Shown piece by piece: positions 26,267-34,285 of a stretch of 49,063 nt of DNA. The stretch is from Propionibacteriales bacterium (GTDB lineage: Bacteria > Actinomycetota > Actinomycetes > Propionibacteriales > Nocardioidaceae). The notes under the pieces were generated by a model, which saw nothing but the letters and a program-made list of their open reading frames with translations, searched no databases and was not told where the DNA came from. Each line of letters starts with the position of its first letter. Positions within the stretch are counted from its first letter, which is position 1. The stretch covers positions 1-49,063 of the forward strand of contig JAPLCC010000023.1 of NCBI GenBank assembly GCA_026392415.1, given 5' to 3'. Made by a program: the position numbers and the translations under genes.

Positions 26267-27028
26267 TCAGCCCTTCTTGCGCGAAAGGAAGGCGGTCATC
26301 GCCTCGCGGGCCGCGTCCGAGCCGAACAGGCGCGCGCTGAGCTCGACGAGTTCCTCGCCCTTGGCGTCGATCCGCTCCAGAAGGTCGGCTGCCAGCAGCT
26401 GCTTGGTCTCGCGCAACCCCTGTGCGGCGCCCGTGGCGAGCTGACCGGCGACCTCGTCGACCTTCGCCTGGAGATCGGCGGCGGGCACGGCGAGGGTGAC
26501 CAGGCCGTAGTCCACGGCCTGCGCGCCGGTGAACACCTCGCCGCCGAGGGCGGTGAGGGCGGCGCCGCGTGAGGTCATCCGCGGCAAGACGGTCAGCGAG
26601 ATGACGGCCGGGGTGAGACCGAGCTTGACCTCGGTCAGCGCGAACGTGGCGTCCTCGGCCACGATCGCCACGTCGGACGCCGCGACGATGCCGATCCCGC
26701 CGGCGCGGGCCGCGCCCTCGACGACCACGACGACCGGCTTCGACAGGGCCACGATCTGGCGCTGCAGGGCGACGATCGCACGAGCACCCTCCTGCATCGG
26801 CACGGTCGCAGCCTCGGACAGGTCGGCGCCGGAGCAGAACACCCGGCCCGACGACTTCAGTACGACGACCCGGACGTCCTCGTCGGCGTCAACCGTCGTG
26901 AGGTGCCCGACCAGCTCGGTGACCAGCTGGCGCGAGAGCGCGTTGCGGTTGTGCGTCGAGTCGAGGGTGATCGTGGCGATCGCGCCAGCGACATCGAGAT
27001 GGACCAGCTCGGCGGGTGCGTCAGTCAT
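26267..27028 (-). CDS. Enoyl-CoA hydratase/isomerase family protein
   Basis: 253 residues from ATG 27028 (extra upstream in-frame sequence overlaps the next gene's end and looks random). Crotonase-fold landmarks: NALSRQLVTELVGHL, the oxyanion segment FCSGADLSEAA, EGAARAGGIGIVAASDVAIV and FALTEVKLGLTPAVISLTVL with a glutamate at the usual catalytic site. Acts on acyl-CoA in beta-oxidation or a related route. Ends six bases from the convergent OYE-type gene, fitting a lipid-degradation neighbourhood. Confidence 0.88.
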   Translation of the reverse strand: MTDAPAELVHLDVAGAIATITLDSTHNRNALSRQLVTELVGHLTTVDADEDVRVVVLKSSGRVFCSGADLSEAATVPMQEGARAIVALQRQIVALSKPVVVVVEGAARAGGIGIVAASDVAIVAEDATFALTEVKLGLTPAVISLTVLPRMTSRGAALTALGGEVFTGAQAVDYGLVTLAVPAADLQAKVDEVAGQLATGAAQGLRETKQLLAADLLERIDAKGEELVELSARLFGSDAAREAMTAFLSRKKG

Positions 27029-27054
27029 GTGGTCATCCTGCCGCAACCACCGCC

Positions 27055-27969
27055 CTAGGACTCCGGCGAGACACCCCAGAGCGCGGCCACGTGCCGGCTG
27101 TCGGTTCCGCAGCACCCGCCGATGACGGCGAGCGTCGGCACCTGGTTTCGCAAACTGCCAGCCGAGGACGACAGCAGACCGAGGTCACCGGCGTCCAGGA
27201 CCTCCATCTCGTCGAGCTCCGCATGCGACATCGTCGACGCGTTCGGTCGGAAGAACCGGAGCCGCTCCTGCCACGCACCACCGTCGAGGGCGGGCAGCAC
27301 GTGTGTCGGGTGGGCGCAGTTCACGCCGTACCAGTCGGCCGGCGCTTCGGCCTCCAGCCGGCTCAATGTTGCCGCCAGGGTGCTGCCGTCGGGCAGCAGG
27401 CCGTCGGTCTCGACCGTGAAAGAGACCGCCACCGGCAGCCCGGAGTCACGCGCAGCGCGCACGACCCCGATGCCCTCGGCCGGCCCGGTCATCGTCATCG
27501 CGTGCACCAGGTCGGCACCAGCGGCGGCGAACGATCGCACCTGCGCGGCGTGGTAGTCGGCCGCCTCGTCCGGGTCCTCGCCACCCGCGAGGTATCCGTC
27601 GCCACGGGGACCGACGACGCCGCTGACCAGCGATCGCTCGGGTCCGGACGCCGTCGCGACCCTCCGCGCCAGGTCGACCGCCGCCCGGTTGGCCCGGTCC
27701 AGGCCGGCAGCGTCGTAGCCGAGCACCTGACCCCAGTCGGGGTTGGCGCGCCACGTCGGCGTCTCCACCAGCAGGCCCGCGCCCGCGGCGGCCGCGACCG
27801 CGGCGTACCCGGCGAAGTAGCGCTCGAGCACGGCGACACCGTCGGCGTTCTCGACGAGCGGGAACGAAGCGAACTCGGGGAGATCGATGCCGTGGTTGAA
27901 GATCAGGTCGGTCTCGAGACCGCCGTCGGTCACCCAGCTCGACCCGGAAAGCAGATCGGACCCGGTCAT
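27055..27969 (-). CDS. Homocysteine S-methyltransferase family protein
   Basis: 304 residues from ATG 27969, preceded by ACGGAAG. The barrel begins TDGGLETDLIF; the zinc ligands are Cys218 in YGVNCAHPTHV and Cys286/Cys287 in VIGGCCGTDSRH. Such enzymes transfer a methyl group from S-methylmethionine or another donor to homocysteine, or act on related thiols. It lacks the cobalamin and folate domains of MetH. Upstream extension to 28458 is an open frame only and overlaps the HNH pseudogene. It may be co-transcribed with the enoyl-CoA hydratase 26 bases downstream. Confidence 0.88.
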   Translation of the reverse strand: MTGSDLLSGSSWVTDGGLETDLIFNHGIDLPEFASFPLVENADGVAVLERYFAGYAAVAAAAGAGLLVETPTWRANPDWGQVLGYDAAGLDRANRAAVDLARRVATASGPERSLVSGVVGPRGDGYLAGGEDPDEAADYHAAQVRSFAAAGADLVHAMTMTGPAEGIGVVRAARDSGLPVAVSFTVETDGLLPDGSTLAATLSRLEAEAPADWYGVNCAHPTHVLPALDGGAWQERLRFFRPNASTMSHAELDEMEVLDAGDLGLLSSSAGSLRNQVPTLAVIGGCCGTDSRHVAALWGVSPES

Positions 27970-28226
27970 GGCTTCCGTCGAACCTTCATCGCGCACACCT
28001 CGATCCGTGACCCCCCCAAACGGGACGGTACGCCGGGGATTCAGCACCTGTCCACGATGCTCTGATCGCGGCATGACAGCGCGGAAGCTCGGCTCATTGG
28101 GGAACTCCTGATCAAGCAGGTTGGCAGATGTTCCCCCATCAGGCCGGCGGGGCCAGCAAGCGCTGTCATCGGCGTGTGCGGGCGTGCCTGTGGCCCCGCT
28201 GGTGGGCGGGGTGCGGAGCGTGGTGG

Positions 28227-29534
28227 TCAGTAGTCGTCGAGGGCGTGGGTGCCGTCGGGTCCGACGTGGAAGTGGTGCCCGTGGGGGCTGGTCCACAGGT
28301 AGTGACCGGGTTGGACCACGGTGTATCGTCAATCGGAGAAGGTTTTCGCGCGGTGGTGTCGTCGGCAGGCGGGCGCGAGGTTGCAGGGGCAGGTTGGTCC
28401 GCCCTTGTTGTGCGGGGTGACGTGGTCCAGGTCGCACTTGGTTGCTGGTCGGGCGCACCAGGGGAACCGGCAGGTGTGGTCACGTAGTTCAACACGGCGC
28501 CGGATGCGGTCGGGGATCTCATAGGAGTCGACGGGGACGCAATCGGCGAGGTCGATGACCGGACGCACCGTGATGGTGGTGCCGGGGACCTGGAGCCATT
28601 CCTTGATCTGCTGACTCGAGATGGGTGTGCGGCCTTCGTCCCAGCGTCCGACCGGGTTGTCGCCGGTAAGGGTGGTGTCGGTGATGTGGACGTTCAGGAC
28701 GACCTTGCGGCCGGGGGCGAGGGGTCTCGATACGTCGCCTCCTTCCTCGGCGCCTACTCGACCATCCTGCGAAGCGTTGATCAGGAGGTCGAGGGCGAGA
28801 TCTTGGCGGGCCATGTCGCCGACGCTTCATGCGCGTCGTACGTCCAGGGAAGAGTCGTCGCCGAGCTTCCCGCGCTGGATCGCGCGCCGGTTGATGGCCT
28901 GGTTGAAGTCGTGGCTGTCAGCGGCATCGACAAGGGCATCGATGCGGACGCGTCCGTGCTGGTCGACCTGGCGATCGACGTCGACGAACAGGTCTTCGTT
29001 CGCGGCCCGGCGCTCGGCCTCGGCTCGTTCGGGGTCGAACCGGATCACGGCCTCGGTCACGAGGCGTTCGAGTTGTGCCCACCCGACACCACCGACGGCA
29101 GCCAGTTGGCGATCGACGAAGGCCGCGGCGTCGGCGTTCAGCGGGCGGGTGAGGTCCGCGATCCGTTCGGCCCGCCACGGCTCCAACCTGCCCGCGACCA
29201 CCGAGGCGTAGATGCCCGGCAGCCGCCAGGCGCACTCGATGATGCGCCCGACGTACGCACGGCCACCATCGGGTGAGCGGCCGAGGACGGCGATGAACTC
29301 CATCAAGTTGAACTCACTGACCAACGGCGCACCGTCGCCGGCGATCGGGACACCGGTGTCGATGACGCCCTCGACCAGTGTCGCGGCACCTTCGGGCGCC
29401 GTCACGACGTTGGCTTGCGCCCAGGAGGCGATGTCGATCCATTCGTCGACGAGCTCTGCCTGGCGGCGGCGGACCCGCTCGCGCACGCGCGGCAGGATCT
29501 CGGCAGTCACTGGGGGCTGGGGTCCGAGATCCAT
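28227..29534 (-). pseudogene. DUF222-HNH endonuclease gene with two in-frame UGA codons
   Basis: From ATG 29534 to TGA 28227 one frame encodes a full DUF222 domain and a C-terminal HNH nuclease (CRFPWCARPATKC, DLDHVTPHNKGG, CNLAPACRRHH), interrupted only by TGA at 28827-28829 and TGA at 28329-28331. The first follows LDVRRA and is followed by SVGDMARQDLALDLL; the second falls in KTFSD-stop-RYTVVQPGHYLWTSPHG, where relatives usually have tryptophan (TGG). No frameshift is needed. Neighbouring genes stop at TGA, so UGA is a normal stop here. Catalytic residues are intact, suggesting recent decay, sequencing error or readthrough. A dispersed palindromic repeat lies in frame at 28723-28764. DUF222-HNH genes are highly repeated in nocardioform genomes. 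Confidence 0.85.
28723..28764. repeat. Dispersed palindromic repeat unit inside the HNH pseudogene
   Basis: GGTCTCGATACG at 28723-28734 and CTACTCGACCA at 28754-28764 bracket a short spacer; these are the two termini of the repeat family also seen near 29.7, 32.55 and 37.7 kb. It is read in frame as a linker (GRVGAEEGGDVSRPLAPG) between the DUF222 and HNH parts. Confidence 0.7.
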
Positions 29535-29603
29535 ACATGTATTGGATCACGAGGCGCCGACATTCAGCCCCGCCGCGGCAACCGCCTGTGGAGAAGCCAC
29601 CGT

Positions 29604-29808
29604 GGTCTCGAGACGGTTGCTGCGCAACCTCCTCGACCAACGCGAAGACCGGGTCTCGAGACGGTCGCAGAGCGACCTCCTCGACCAACGGGGGGAAGGT
29701 TGCGGGCGTCTCGATACGCGACGAACCTAGGGGGCTGGCGCTCGCCGCTACTCGACGAGCCTAGGCGACGGGCTGTCGAGCCGGTCGCAGAGCGACCTCC
29801 TCGACCTA
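29604..29808. repeat. Cluster of four palindromic repeat units
   Basis: Within the 290-base gap before rimK are four related units: 29604-29640 and 29652-29688 (GGTCTCGAGAC, then GCGACCTCCTCGACCA), 29706-29758 (GTCTCGATACGCG to CTACTCGACGA) and 29771-29808 (TGTCGAGCCGGTCGCAGAGC with CTCCTCGACC). Each can fold on itself through its internal GGTCGC-AGA-GCGACC or CTGGCGCTCGCC core. No gene is seen in this stretch. They resemble REP-type intergenic repeats. Confidence 0.8.
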
Positions 29809-29824
29809 CGGATGCGCGCCCAGA

Positions 29825-31015
29825 TCAGCCCTCGTGGATCGGCTGCTTGGGCAGCTTCTTCACCCGCGCCCGGCGCTTGGGGCGCGCGGGGATCATCGAG
29901 CGCATCTCCTCGAGCTTGCCGAAGCAGAGCAGCCGGTCCTCGGCCTCGAGCACGTGCCGGTCGAACGGATTCGGGATCACGGTCGTGCCGCGGTGCAGGG
30001 TCAGCACGGTGATGTCGCGCTCGCGCAGCCCGGACTCACCGAGGGTCTTGCCGACCAGGTCGGCGTCGCCGTGCACGACGAGCTCGGCGACGCCGTATCC
30101 CGTGGAGACCGACAGCCGCTCGCGCACGTCGATCTGCGGGAAGGCGACCTGGTTGTCGATGTAGTCGATGATCGCGCCGGCGACGTCGAGCTTGGTGGCC
30201 GACTCGATGCCCTCCAGCCCCGGCGAGGAGTTCACCTCCATGACCAGCGGTCCGTCGTCTCCCTCGAGCATGTCGACACCGGCGACCTTGAGGCCCATGA
30301 TCTGCGCGGCGCGTACGGCGACCTGCTCGTACGCCGGATCGAGGTCGACGCGCTCGACGGTGCCGCCACGGTGGACGTTGGAGCGGAACTCGTCACCCTG
30401 CGCGACCCGCCGCATCGCCGCGACCACCCGGTCGCCGACGACCAGGGCGCGGATGTCACGACCCTTGCTCTCCTTGACGAAGCGCTGGATCAGCACCTGC
30501 TGGCGCGTCGACTGAAGGGTCTCGATGATCGCCTCAGCAACCTTCAACGTCGGCGCGAGGATCACACCGATGCCCTGGGTTCCCTCGAGCAGCTTGATCA
30601 CGACCGGGGCGCCGCCGACCCGTTCGATCGCGGGGATCACGTCGGCGCGGTCCCAGACGAACGTCGTCGCCGGCATTCCGATGTTGTGCCGCGACAGGAT
30701 CTGCGAGGCCCGCAGCTTGTCGCGTGAATTGCCGATGCCGTTGGCAGTGTTGGGCGTGTAGACGTCCATCTGCTCGAACTGGCGGACCACGGCCGTGCCG
30801 AAGTAGGTGATCGAGTTGCCGATGCGCGGCAGCACGGCGTCGTAGTCGGAGAGCTGTCGCCCGCGGAACTGAAGGTCCGGATCCTCACCGGAGAGGTCGA
30901 TGGCGAACCGGAGGGTGTTGAGCACCTTGACCTGGTGGCCCCGGTCCAGCGCCGCCGTACGGAGGCGTTGGGTGCTGTAGGACCGCGGTGCGCGCGAAAG
31001 GATGGCGAGCTTCAT
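29825..31015 (-). CDS. rimK: RimK-family ATP-grasp alpha-L-glutamate ligase with C-terminal RCK_C-like domain
   Basis: 396 residues from ATG 31015. Residues 1-290 are a RimK ATP-grasp ligase: PRIGNSITYFGTAVVRQFE, VVIKLLEGTQGIGV, LIQRFVKESKGRDIRALVVG and the metal-binding VMEVNSSPGLEGIE. E. coli RimK adds glutamates to the C-terminus of ribosomal protein S6; relatives build other peptides. Residues about 300-375 (GVAELVVHGDADLVGKTLGE to EAEDRLLCFGKLEEM) look like the TrkA-C/RCK_C domain of potassium-channel regulators, an extra module absent from E. coli RimK. The tail is lysine/arginine-rich. It is divergent, by about 30-40 bases, from a protease/hydrolase pair that probably acts on its products. 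Confidence 0.88.
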   Translation of the reverse strand: MKLAILSRAPRSYSTQRLRTAALDRGHQVKVLNTLRFAIDLSGEDPDLQFRGRQLSDYDAVLPRIGNSITYFGTAVVRQFEQMDVYTPNTANGIGNSRDKLRASQILSRHNIGMPATTFVWDRADVIPAIERVGGAPVVIKLLEGTQGIGVILAPTLKVAEAIIETLQSTRQQVLIQRFVKESKGRDIRALVVGDRVVAAMRRVAQGDEFRSNVHRGGTVERVDLDPAYEQVAVRAAQIMGLKVAGVDMLEGDDGPLVMEVNSSPGLEGIESATKLDVAGAIIDYIDNQVAFPQIDVRERLSVSTGYGVAELVVHGDADLVGKTLGESGLRERDITVLTLHRGTTVIPNPFDRHVLEAEDRLLCFGKLEEMRSMIPARPKRRARVKKLPKQPIHEG

Positions 31016-31042
31016 GATCGACCTGCTTCATTCCCGACCTGA

Positions 31043-31564
31043 TTGGATGGTCGTGTGGATGCCAGCGTGGTGAACCCCCATTCAAGCAGCCAGCAGGTGA
31101 CTGCCGGCTGGCGAGAGTGGGTTCGACTGCCAGGTCTGGGCGTCGGACACGTCAAGGCCAAGCTCGACACCGGCGCCCGCACCTCGGCGCTGCACGCCTT
31201 CGATCTCACCGAGTTCGCGCGAGACGGCGCCGAGTGGGTCCGCTTCTCGGTACACCCCTGGCAACGGTCGGACGAGGACGCCGTCCTCGTCGAGTGCCCC
31301 GTCCACGACCGGCGTGTCGTCCGCAGCTCCACCGGCCACGCCCAGGAACGGATCGTCATCCTGACCGACCTCAAGCTGGTCGACCGCCTGATCAGCACCG
31401 AGATCACACTGACCCGCCGCGACGAGATGGGCTTTCGCCTGCTGATCGGGCGCGAGGCGCTGCGCCAGGGCTTCGTGGTCGACGCAAGCCACTCCTACCT
31501 CGGCGGCCGGCCGACGCGCCGGGTCCGGCGCAGGAACCGCGGGGTGTCGCCCAGTGGCGCGTGA
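31043..31564 (+). CDS. Retropepsin-like ATP-dependent zinc protease family protein (RimB-like, DUF785)
   Basis: About 173 residues from TTG 31043, or 169 from GTG 31055, which has GGATGG just upstream. VKAKLDTGARTSALHA contains the retropepsin-type Asp-Thr-Gly (Asp42), and the C-terminal FRLLIGREALRQGFVVDASHSYL is the usual end of the family. Members sit beside RimK in many bacteria; Pseudomonas RimB removes glutamates added by RimK. The arginine-rich C-terminal tail is basic, perhaps for RNA or ribosome contact (inference). Overlaps the next gene by 11 bases. Confidence 0.87.
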   Translation: MDGRVDASVVNPHSSSQQVTAGWREWVRLPGLGVGHVKAKLDTGARTSALHAFDLTEFARDGAEWVRFSVHPWQRSDEDAVLVECPVHDRRVVRSSTGHAQERIVILTDLKLVDRLISTEITLTRRDEMGFRLLIGREALRQGFVVDASHSYLGGRPTRRVRRRNRGVSPSGA

Positions 31565-32531
31565 GTCGTTCGCGATCGGCAACGTCCGGGTGCGCGCCGG
31601 GTCCACCAAGGAGGTCGAGCTCCCGATCACCCGCCTGGTGACCGGCGGCGACGTCAGCCTGCCGGTGCGGGTCATCCACGGACGCGAGCCCGGGCCGACC
31701 GTCTGGGTGAACGCCGCGATCCATGGCGACGAGGTGCTCGGGGTCGAGGTGATCCGGCGCGCGCTGGCCCCGCTGTCCGCTCGCACCCTGCGCGGCACCC
31801 TGCTCGCCGTCCCCGTCGTCAACGTCCTCGGCTTCATGAACGGCGACCGCTACCTCCCGGACCGCCGCGACCTCAACCGCTCCTTCCCCGGCTCCGCCCG
31901 CGGATCGCTCGCGAGCCGGATCGCCCACCTGTTCATGTCCGAGGTCGTCAGCAAGTGCGACGTCGGCCTCGACCTGCACACGGCGGCCGATCGGCGTACC
32001 AACCTGCCGCAGATCCGCGCCGACCTCGACGACGCCCGCACCCGCGAGCTCGCCCAGGCCTTCGGCGCTCCCGTGATGCTGCACGCGAAGCTGCGCGACG
32101 GTTCGCTGCGCCAGGCCGCGCGCGACCGCGGCGCGATCGTGCTCCTCTACGAAGCCGGCGAGGCGATGCGCTTCGATGAAGAACCGATCCAGGTGGGCGT
32201 CGAAGGAGTACGACGTGTCCTGACCGCGCTCGGCATGGTCGACCCGGTGCCCGGTGACCCCGCCTCCGAGCTCCCCCTGCCCGTCGAGGCCCGCGGCAGC
32301 GCCTGGGTCCGGGCCCGCGGCACCGGCATCCTGCACCTGGAGGTCGGCCTCGGCCAGTACGTCGACGCGGGCGAGCGCCTCGGAGGTCTCTCCGACACCT
32401 TCGGCCGCCGGGTCCGCCTCGTGCACGCCGACCGGGCCGGGATCATCATCGGCCTCACCCGGGCTCCGATCGTGAACGCCGGCGACGCGCTCGTGCACAT
32501 CGCCACGCCCCACAACAAGGTCGTCGAGTAG
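31554..32531 (+). CDS. Succinylglutamate desuccinylase/aspartoacylase-family zinc hydrolase
   Basis: 325 residues from GTG 31554, overlapping the preceding gene by 11 bases. M14-like zinc ligands are visible: His57 and Glu60 in AAIHGDEVLG and His142 in GLDLHTA, with DRRDLNRSFPG between them. C-terminal residues about 230-325 form a beta-rich domain with a lipoyl-like look (VEVGLGQYVDAGERLG). Together with the RimK ligase and RimB-like protease it may trim or recycle acyl/glutamyl peptides. Its last codons and stop (GTCGAGTAG) are the outer arm of a palindromic repeat, so the present C-terminus may have been set by repeat insertion. Confidence 0.85.
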   Translation: MARESFAIGNVRVRAGSTKEVELPITRLVTGGDVSLPVRVIHGREPGPTVWVNAAIHGDEVLGVEVIRRALAPLSARTLRGTLLAVPVVNVLGFMNGDRYLPDRRDLNRSFPGSARGSLASRIAHLFMSEVVSKCDVGLDLHTAADRRTNLPQIRADLDDARTRELAQAFGAPVMLHAKLRDGSLRQAARDRGAIVLLYEAGEAMRFDEEPIQVGVEGVRRVLTALGMVDPVPGDPASELPLPVEARGSAWVRARGTGILHLEVGLGQYVDAGERLGGLSDTFGRRVRLVHADRAGIIIGLTRAPIVNAGDALVHIATPHNKVVE

Positions 32532-32621
32532 CCCGAGCCGCTGGGCGAGGGCGTATCGAGACGCCCGCAACCGGCTCACTGCGTCTCGATACGCGACTCG
32601 CTGGCGCTCGCCGCTACTCGA
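32524..32621. repeat. Palindromic repeat element overlapping a stop codon
   Basis: Outer arms TCGAGTAG (32524-32531) and CTACTCGA (32614-32621); inner 14-bp arms GCGTATCGAGACGC (32551-32564) and GCGTCTCGATACGC (32581-32594) are perfectly complementary. It reads as two half-elements in opposite orientation. The left arm provides the TAG stop of the hydrolase gene, and the right arm ends 12 bases before a SigK-type promoter. It could act as a terminator. Confidence 0.85.
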
Positions 32622-32633
32622 GGACCTTGACAA

Positions 32634-32661
32634 CCAATCCGCTGGGCCCTCGGCTCCGAAT
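32634..32661 (+). promoter_or_regulatory. SigK-type promoter of the molybdopterin oxidoreductase gene
   Basis: CCAATCC (32634-32640), 16 bases, then CGAAT (32657-32661). This nearly matches the CCATCC-N16/17-CGAAT consensus reported for mycobacterial SigK and is identical in its boxes to the promoter at 34211. The expected start of transcription is close to the ATG at 32669, implying a leaderless mRNA. A chance TTGACA lies just upstream at 32627. Confidence 0.8.
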
Positions 32662-32668
32662 CCTCTCC

Positions 32669-34183
32669 ATGAGGATGAGACTGCTGTGGGCCTGGTACGG
32701 AGTTCTGGCGACCTTGGTCGGCATCGGACTCGCGCATGCGGTGGCGTCACTGACCGACCCGGCGTCCTCGCCGGTGCTCGCGGTCGGATCGACCGTCATC
32801 GACGCGACACCTACACCGATGAAGGAGTGGGCGATCCGCACCTTCGGGAGCGCCGACAAGATCATCCTGGTCGGCTCGGTGCTGGCCGGAGTGATGGTCC
32901 TCGCCGCCATCGCCGGCATCCTCGCCCGCAAGAGGCTCGCCTGGGGGGCGGGCCTGCTCGTGGCGCTCGTCGCCCTCGCCGGCGGGGCCGTGCTCACGCG
33001 TCCCGAGGCGAAGGTGCTCGACCTGCTCCCCAGCCTGGTCGCGGCCATCACGGGTCCGCTCGCCCTGGTCCTGCTGCACCGCAAGCAGACCGCGGCCACC
33101 GCCGAGCCCAGCGAAGAGGGCAGCAACGGCCGCCGCGGCGTCCTGATCACCATCGGCGCCCTGACCGCCCTGGCCGCCGTCGGTGGTGTCGCGGGCCGCG
33201 TGATCAACAAGCTGCGCCTGCGGCCCGAGGACGTCGACCTGCCGACGCCGGCACAGCCGGCCCCGGCCCTTCCGCGCGGCCTCGACGACCAGGTCCCCGG
33301 CATCACGCCGTTCGAGACGCCGCTCGACGACTTCTACCGCGTCGACACCCGTCTGGACACTCCGATCGTGGGAGCCGACGACTGGACCCTCACCGTCGAC
33401 GGAGACGTCGACAAGAAGCTGACGATCACCTTCGACGAGCTGCTCGCGATGCCGATGATCGAGCGCAACATCACCCTCACCTGCGTCTCCAACAGCGTCG
33501 GCGGACCCTACATCGGCAGCGCCCGCTGGCTCGGCGTACCGCTCAAGGACATCCTCGACCTGGCGGGCGTCGGCAACAAGGCCGACCAGATCCTGTCGAC
33601 CGACTTCGACGGCATGACGATCAGTACGCCGCTGGACCTGGCCACCGACGGCCGCGACGCCATGGTCGTCGTGGGCATGAACGGCAAGGCACTGCCCCGT
33701 GAGCACGGCTTCCCGGTGCGGATGATCATCCCCGGCCTGTACGGCTTCATCAGTGCCACCAAGTGGCTCACCAAGCTGACGCTCACGACGTACGACGACC
33801 AGAAGGCCTACTGGACCGAGCGGGACTGGGCCACGGACGCCCCCATCAAGATCTCCGCGCGCATCGACACCCCCAAGGCGCTGGCCAACCTCGATCCCGG
33901 CGACAACGTCATCGGCGGCGTTGCCTGGGCGCAGGAGCGCGACGGCATCTCGGGCGTGCAGGTCCGCATCGACGGCGGCGCCTGGCAGGACGCCAAGCTC
34001 GGCCCGGACGGCGGCGAGAACTACTGGCGCCAGTGGTACTACCCCTGGACCGCCGACAAGGGCTCCCACCGCATCGCCGTCCGCGCGATGTCCGGCAACG
34101 GCGAAGCCCAGGTGGCCGTGCGTGCCGAGCCGTTCCCGAACGGCGCGAGCGGGCTGCACGAGCTCCTCGTCAACGTCGGCTGA
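32669..34183 (+). CDS. Membrane-anchored molybdopterin-dependent oxidoreductase (sulfite-oxidase family)
   Basis: 504 residues from ATG 32669. I reject the in-frame TTG at 32627 because it lies upstream of the promoter. About five N-terminal membrane helices precede a periplasmic SUOX-type domain; Cys272 in ITLTCVSNSVGG is the expected molybdenum ligand, and GFPVRMIIPGLYGF and the C-terminal Ig-like dimerisation part (VQVRIDGGAWQDA) follow. Members oxidise or reduce sulfur compounds such as sulfite or methionine sulfoxide; the electron partner is not encoded here. The SigK-type promoter and location before a fasciclin gene and sigK place it in an envelope redox/stress regulon, as in mycobacteria. 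Confidence 0.9.
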   Translation: MRMRLLWAWYGVLATLVGIGLAHAVASLTDPASSPVLAVGSTVIDATPTPMKEWAIRTFGSADKIILVGSVLAGVMVLAAIAGILARKRLAWGAGLLVALVALAGGAVLTRPEAKVLDLLPSLVAAITGPLALVLLHRKQTAATAEPSEEGSNGRRGVLITIGALTALAAVGGVAGRVINKLRLRPEDVDLPTPAQPAPALPRGLDDQVPGITPFETPLDDFYRVDTRLDTPIVGADDWTLTVDGDVDKKLTITFDELLAMPMIERNITLTCVSNSVGGPYIGSARWLGVPLKDILDLAGVGNKADQILSTDFDGMTISTPLDLATDGRDAMVVVGMNGKALPREHGFPVRMIIPGLYGFISATKWLTKLTLTTYDDQKAYWTERDWATDAPIKISARIDTPKALANLDPGDNVIGGVAWAQERDGISGVQVRIDGGAWQDAKLGPDGGENYWRQWYYPWTADKGSHRIAVRAMSGNGEAQVAVRAEPFPNGASGLHELLVNVG

Positions 34184-34202
34184 GACCGACAAAAAAACTT
34201 TT

Positions 34203-34223
34203 CGATCCGGCCAATCCGGATCG
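34203..34223. promoter_or_regulatory. Inverted repeat overlapping the fasciclin promoter
   Basis: CGATCCGG (34203-34210), CCAAT, CCGGATCG (34216-34223): perfect 8-bp arms whose loop and right arm contain the -35 box of the SigK-type promoter. It could be an operator or the weak terminator of the upstream gene. Function inferred only from position. Confidence 0.5.
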
Positions 34224-34238
34224 GAAACACCTCCGAAT
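34211..34238 (+). promoter_or_regulatory. SigK-type promoter of the fasciclin lipoprotein gene
   Basis: CCAATCC (34211-34217), 16 bases, CGAAT (34234-34238): the same boxes and spacing as at 32634. Transcription would begin near 34245, leaving a leader of about 40 bases that contains the AAGGGAAGG ribosome site before ATG 34286. It probably also drives sigK and the genes beyond it. Confidence 0.82.
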
Positions 34239-34285
34239 CACTGACAGCACCAACACAGTCAGACACATCAAGGGAAGGCACCACC

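Noticed and set aside
28227..29534. Selenocysteine at the two UGA codons of the HNH gene
   Set aside because: No selenocysteine-insertion hairpin or family precedent, and one position normally holds tryptophan.
32627..32668. TTG 32627 as the start of the molybdopterin oxidoreductase
   Set aside because: It lies before the SigK-type promoter, and the added residues do not belong to the membrane domain.
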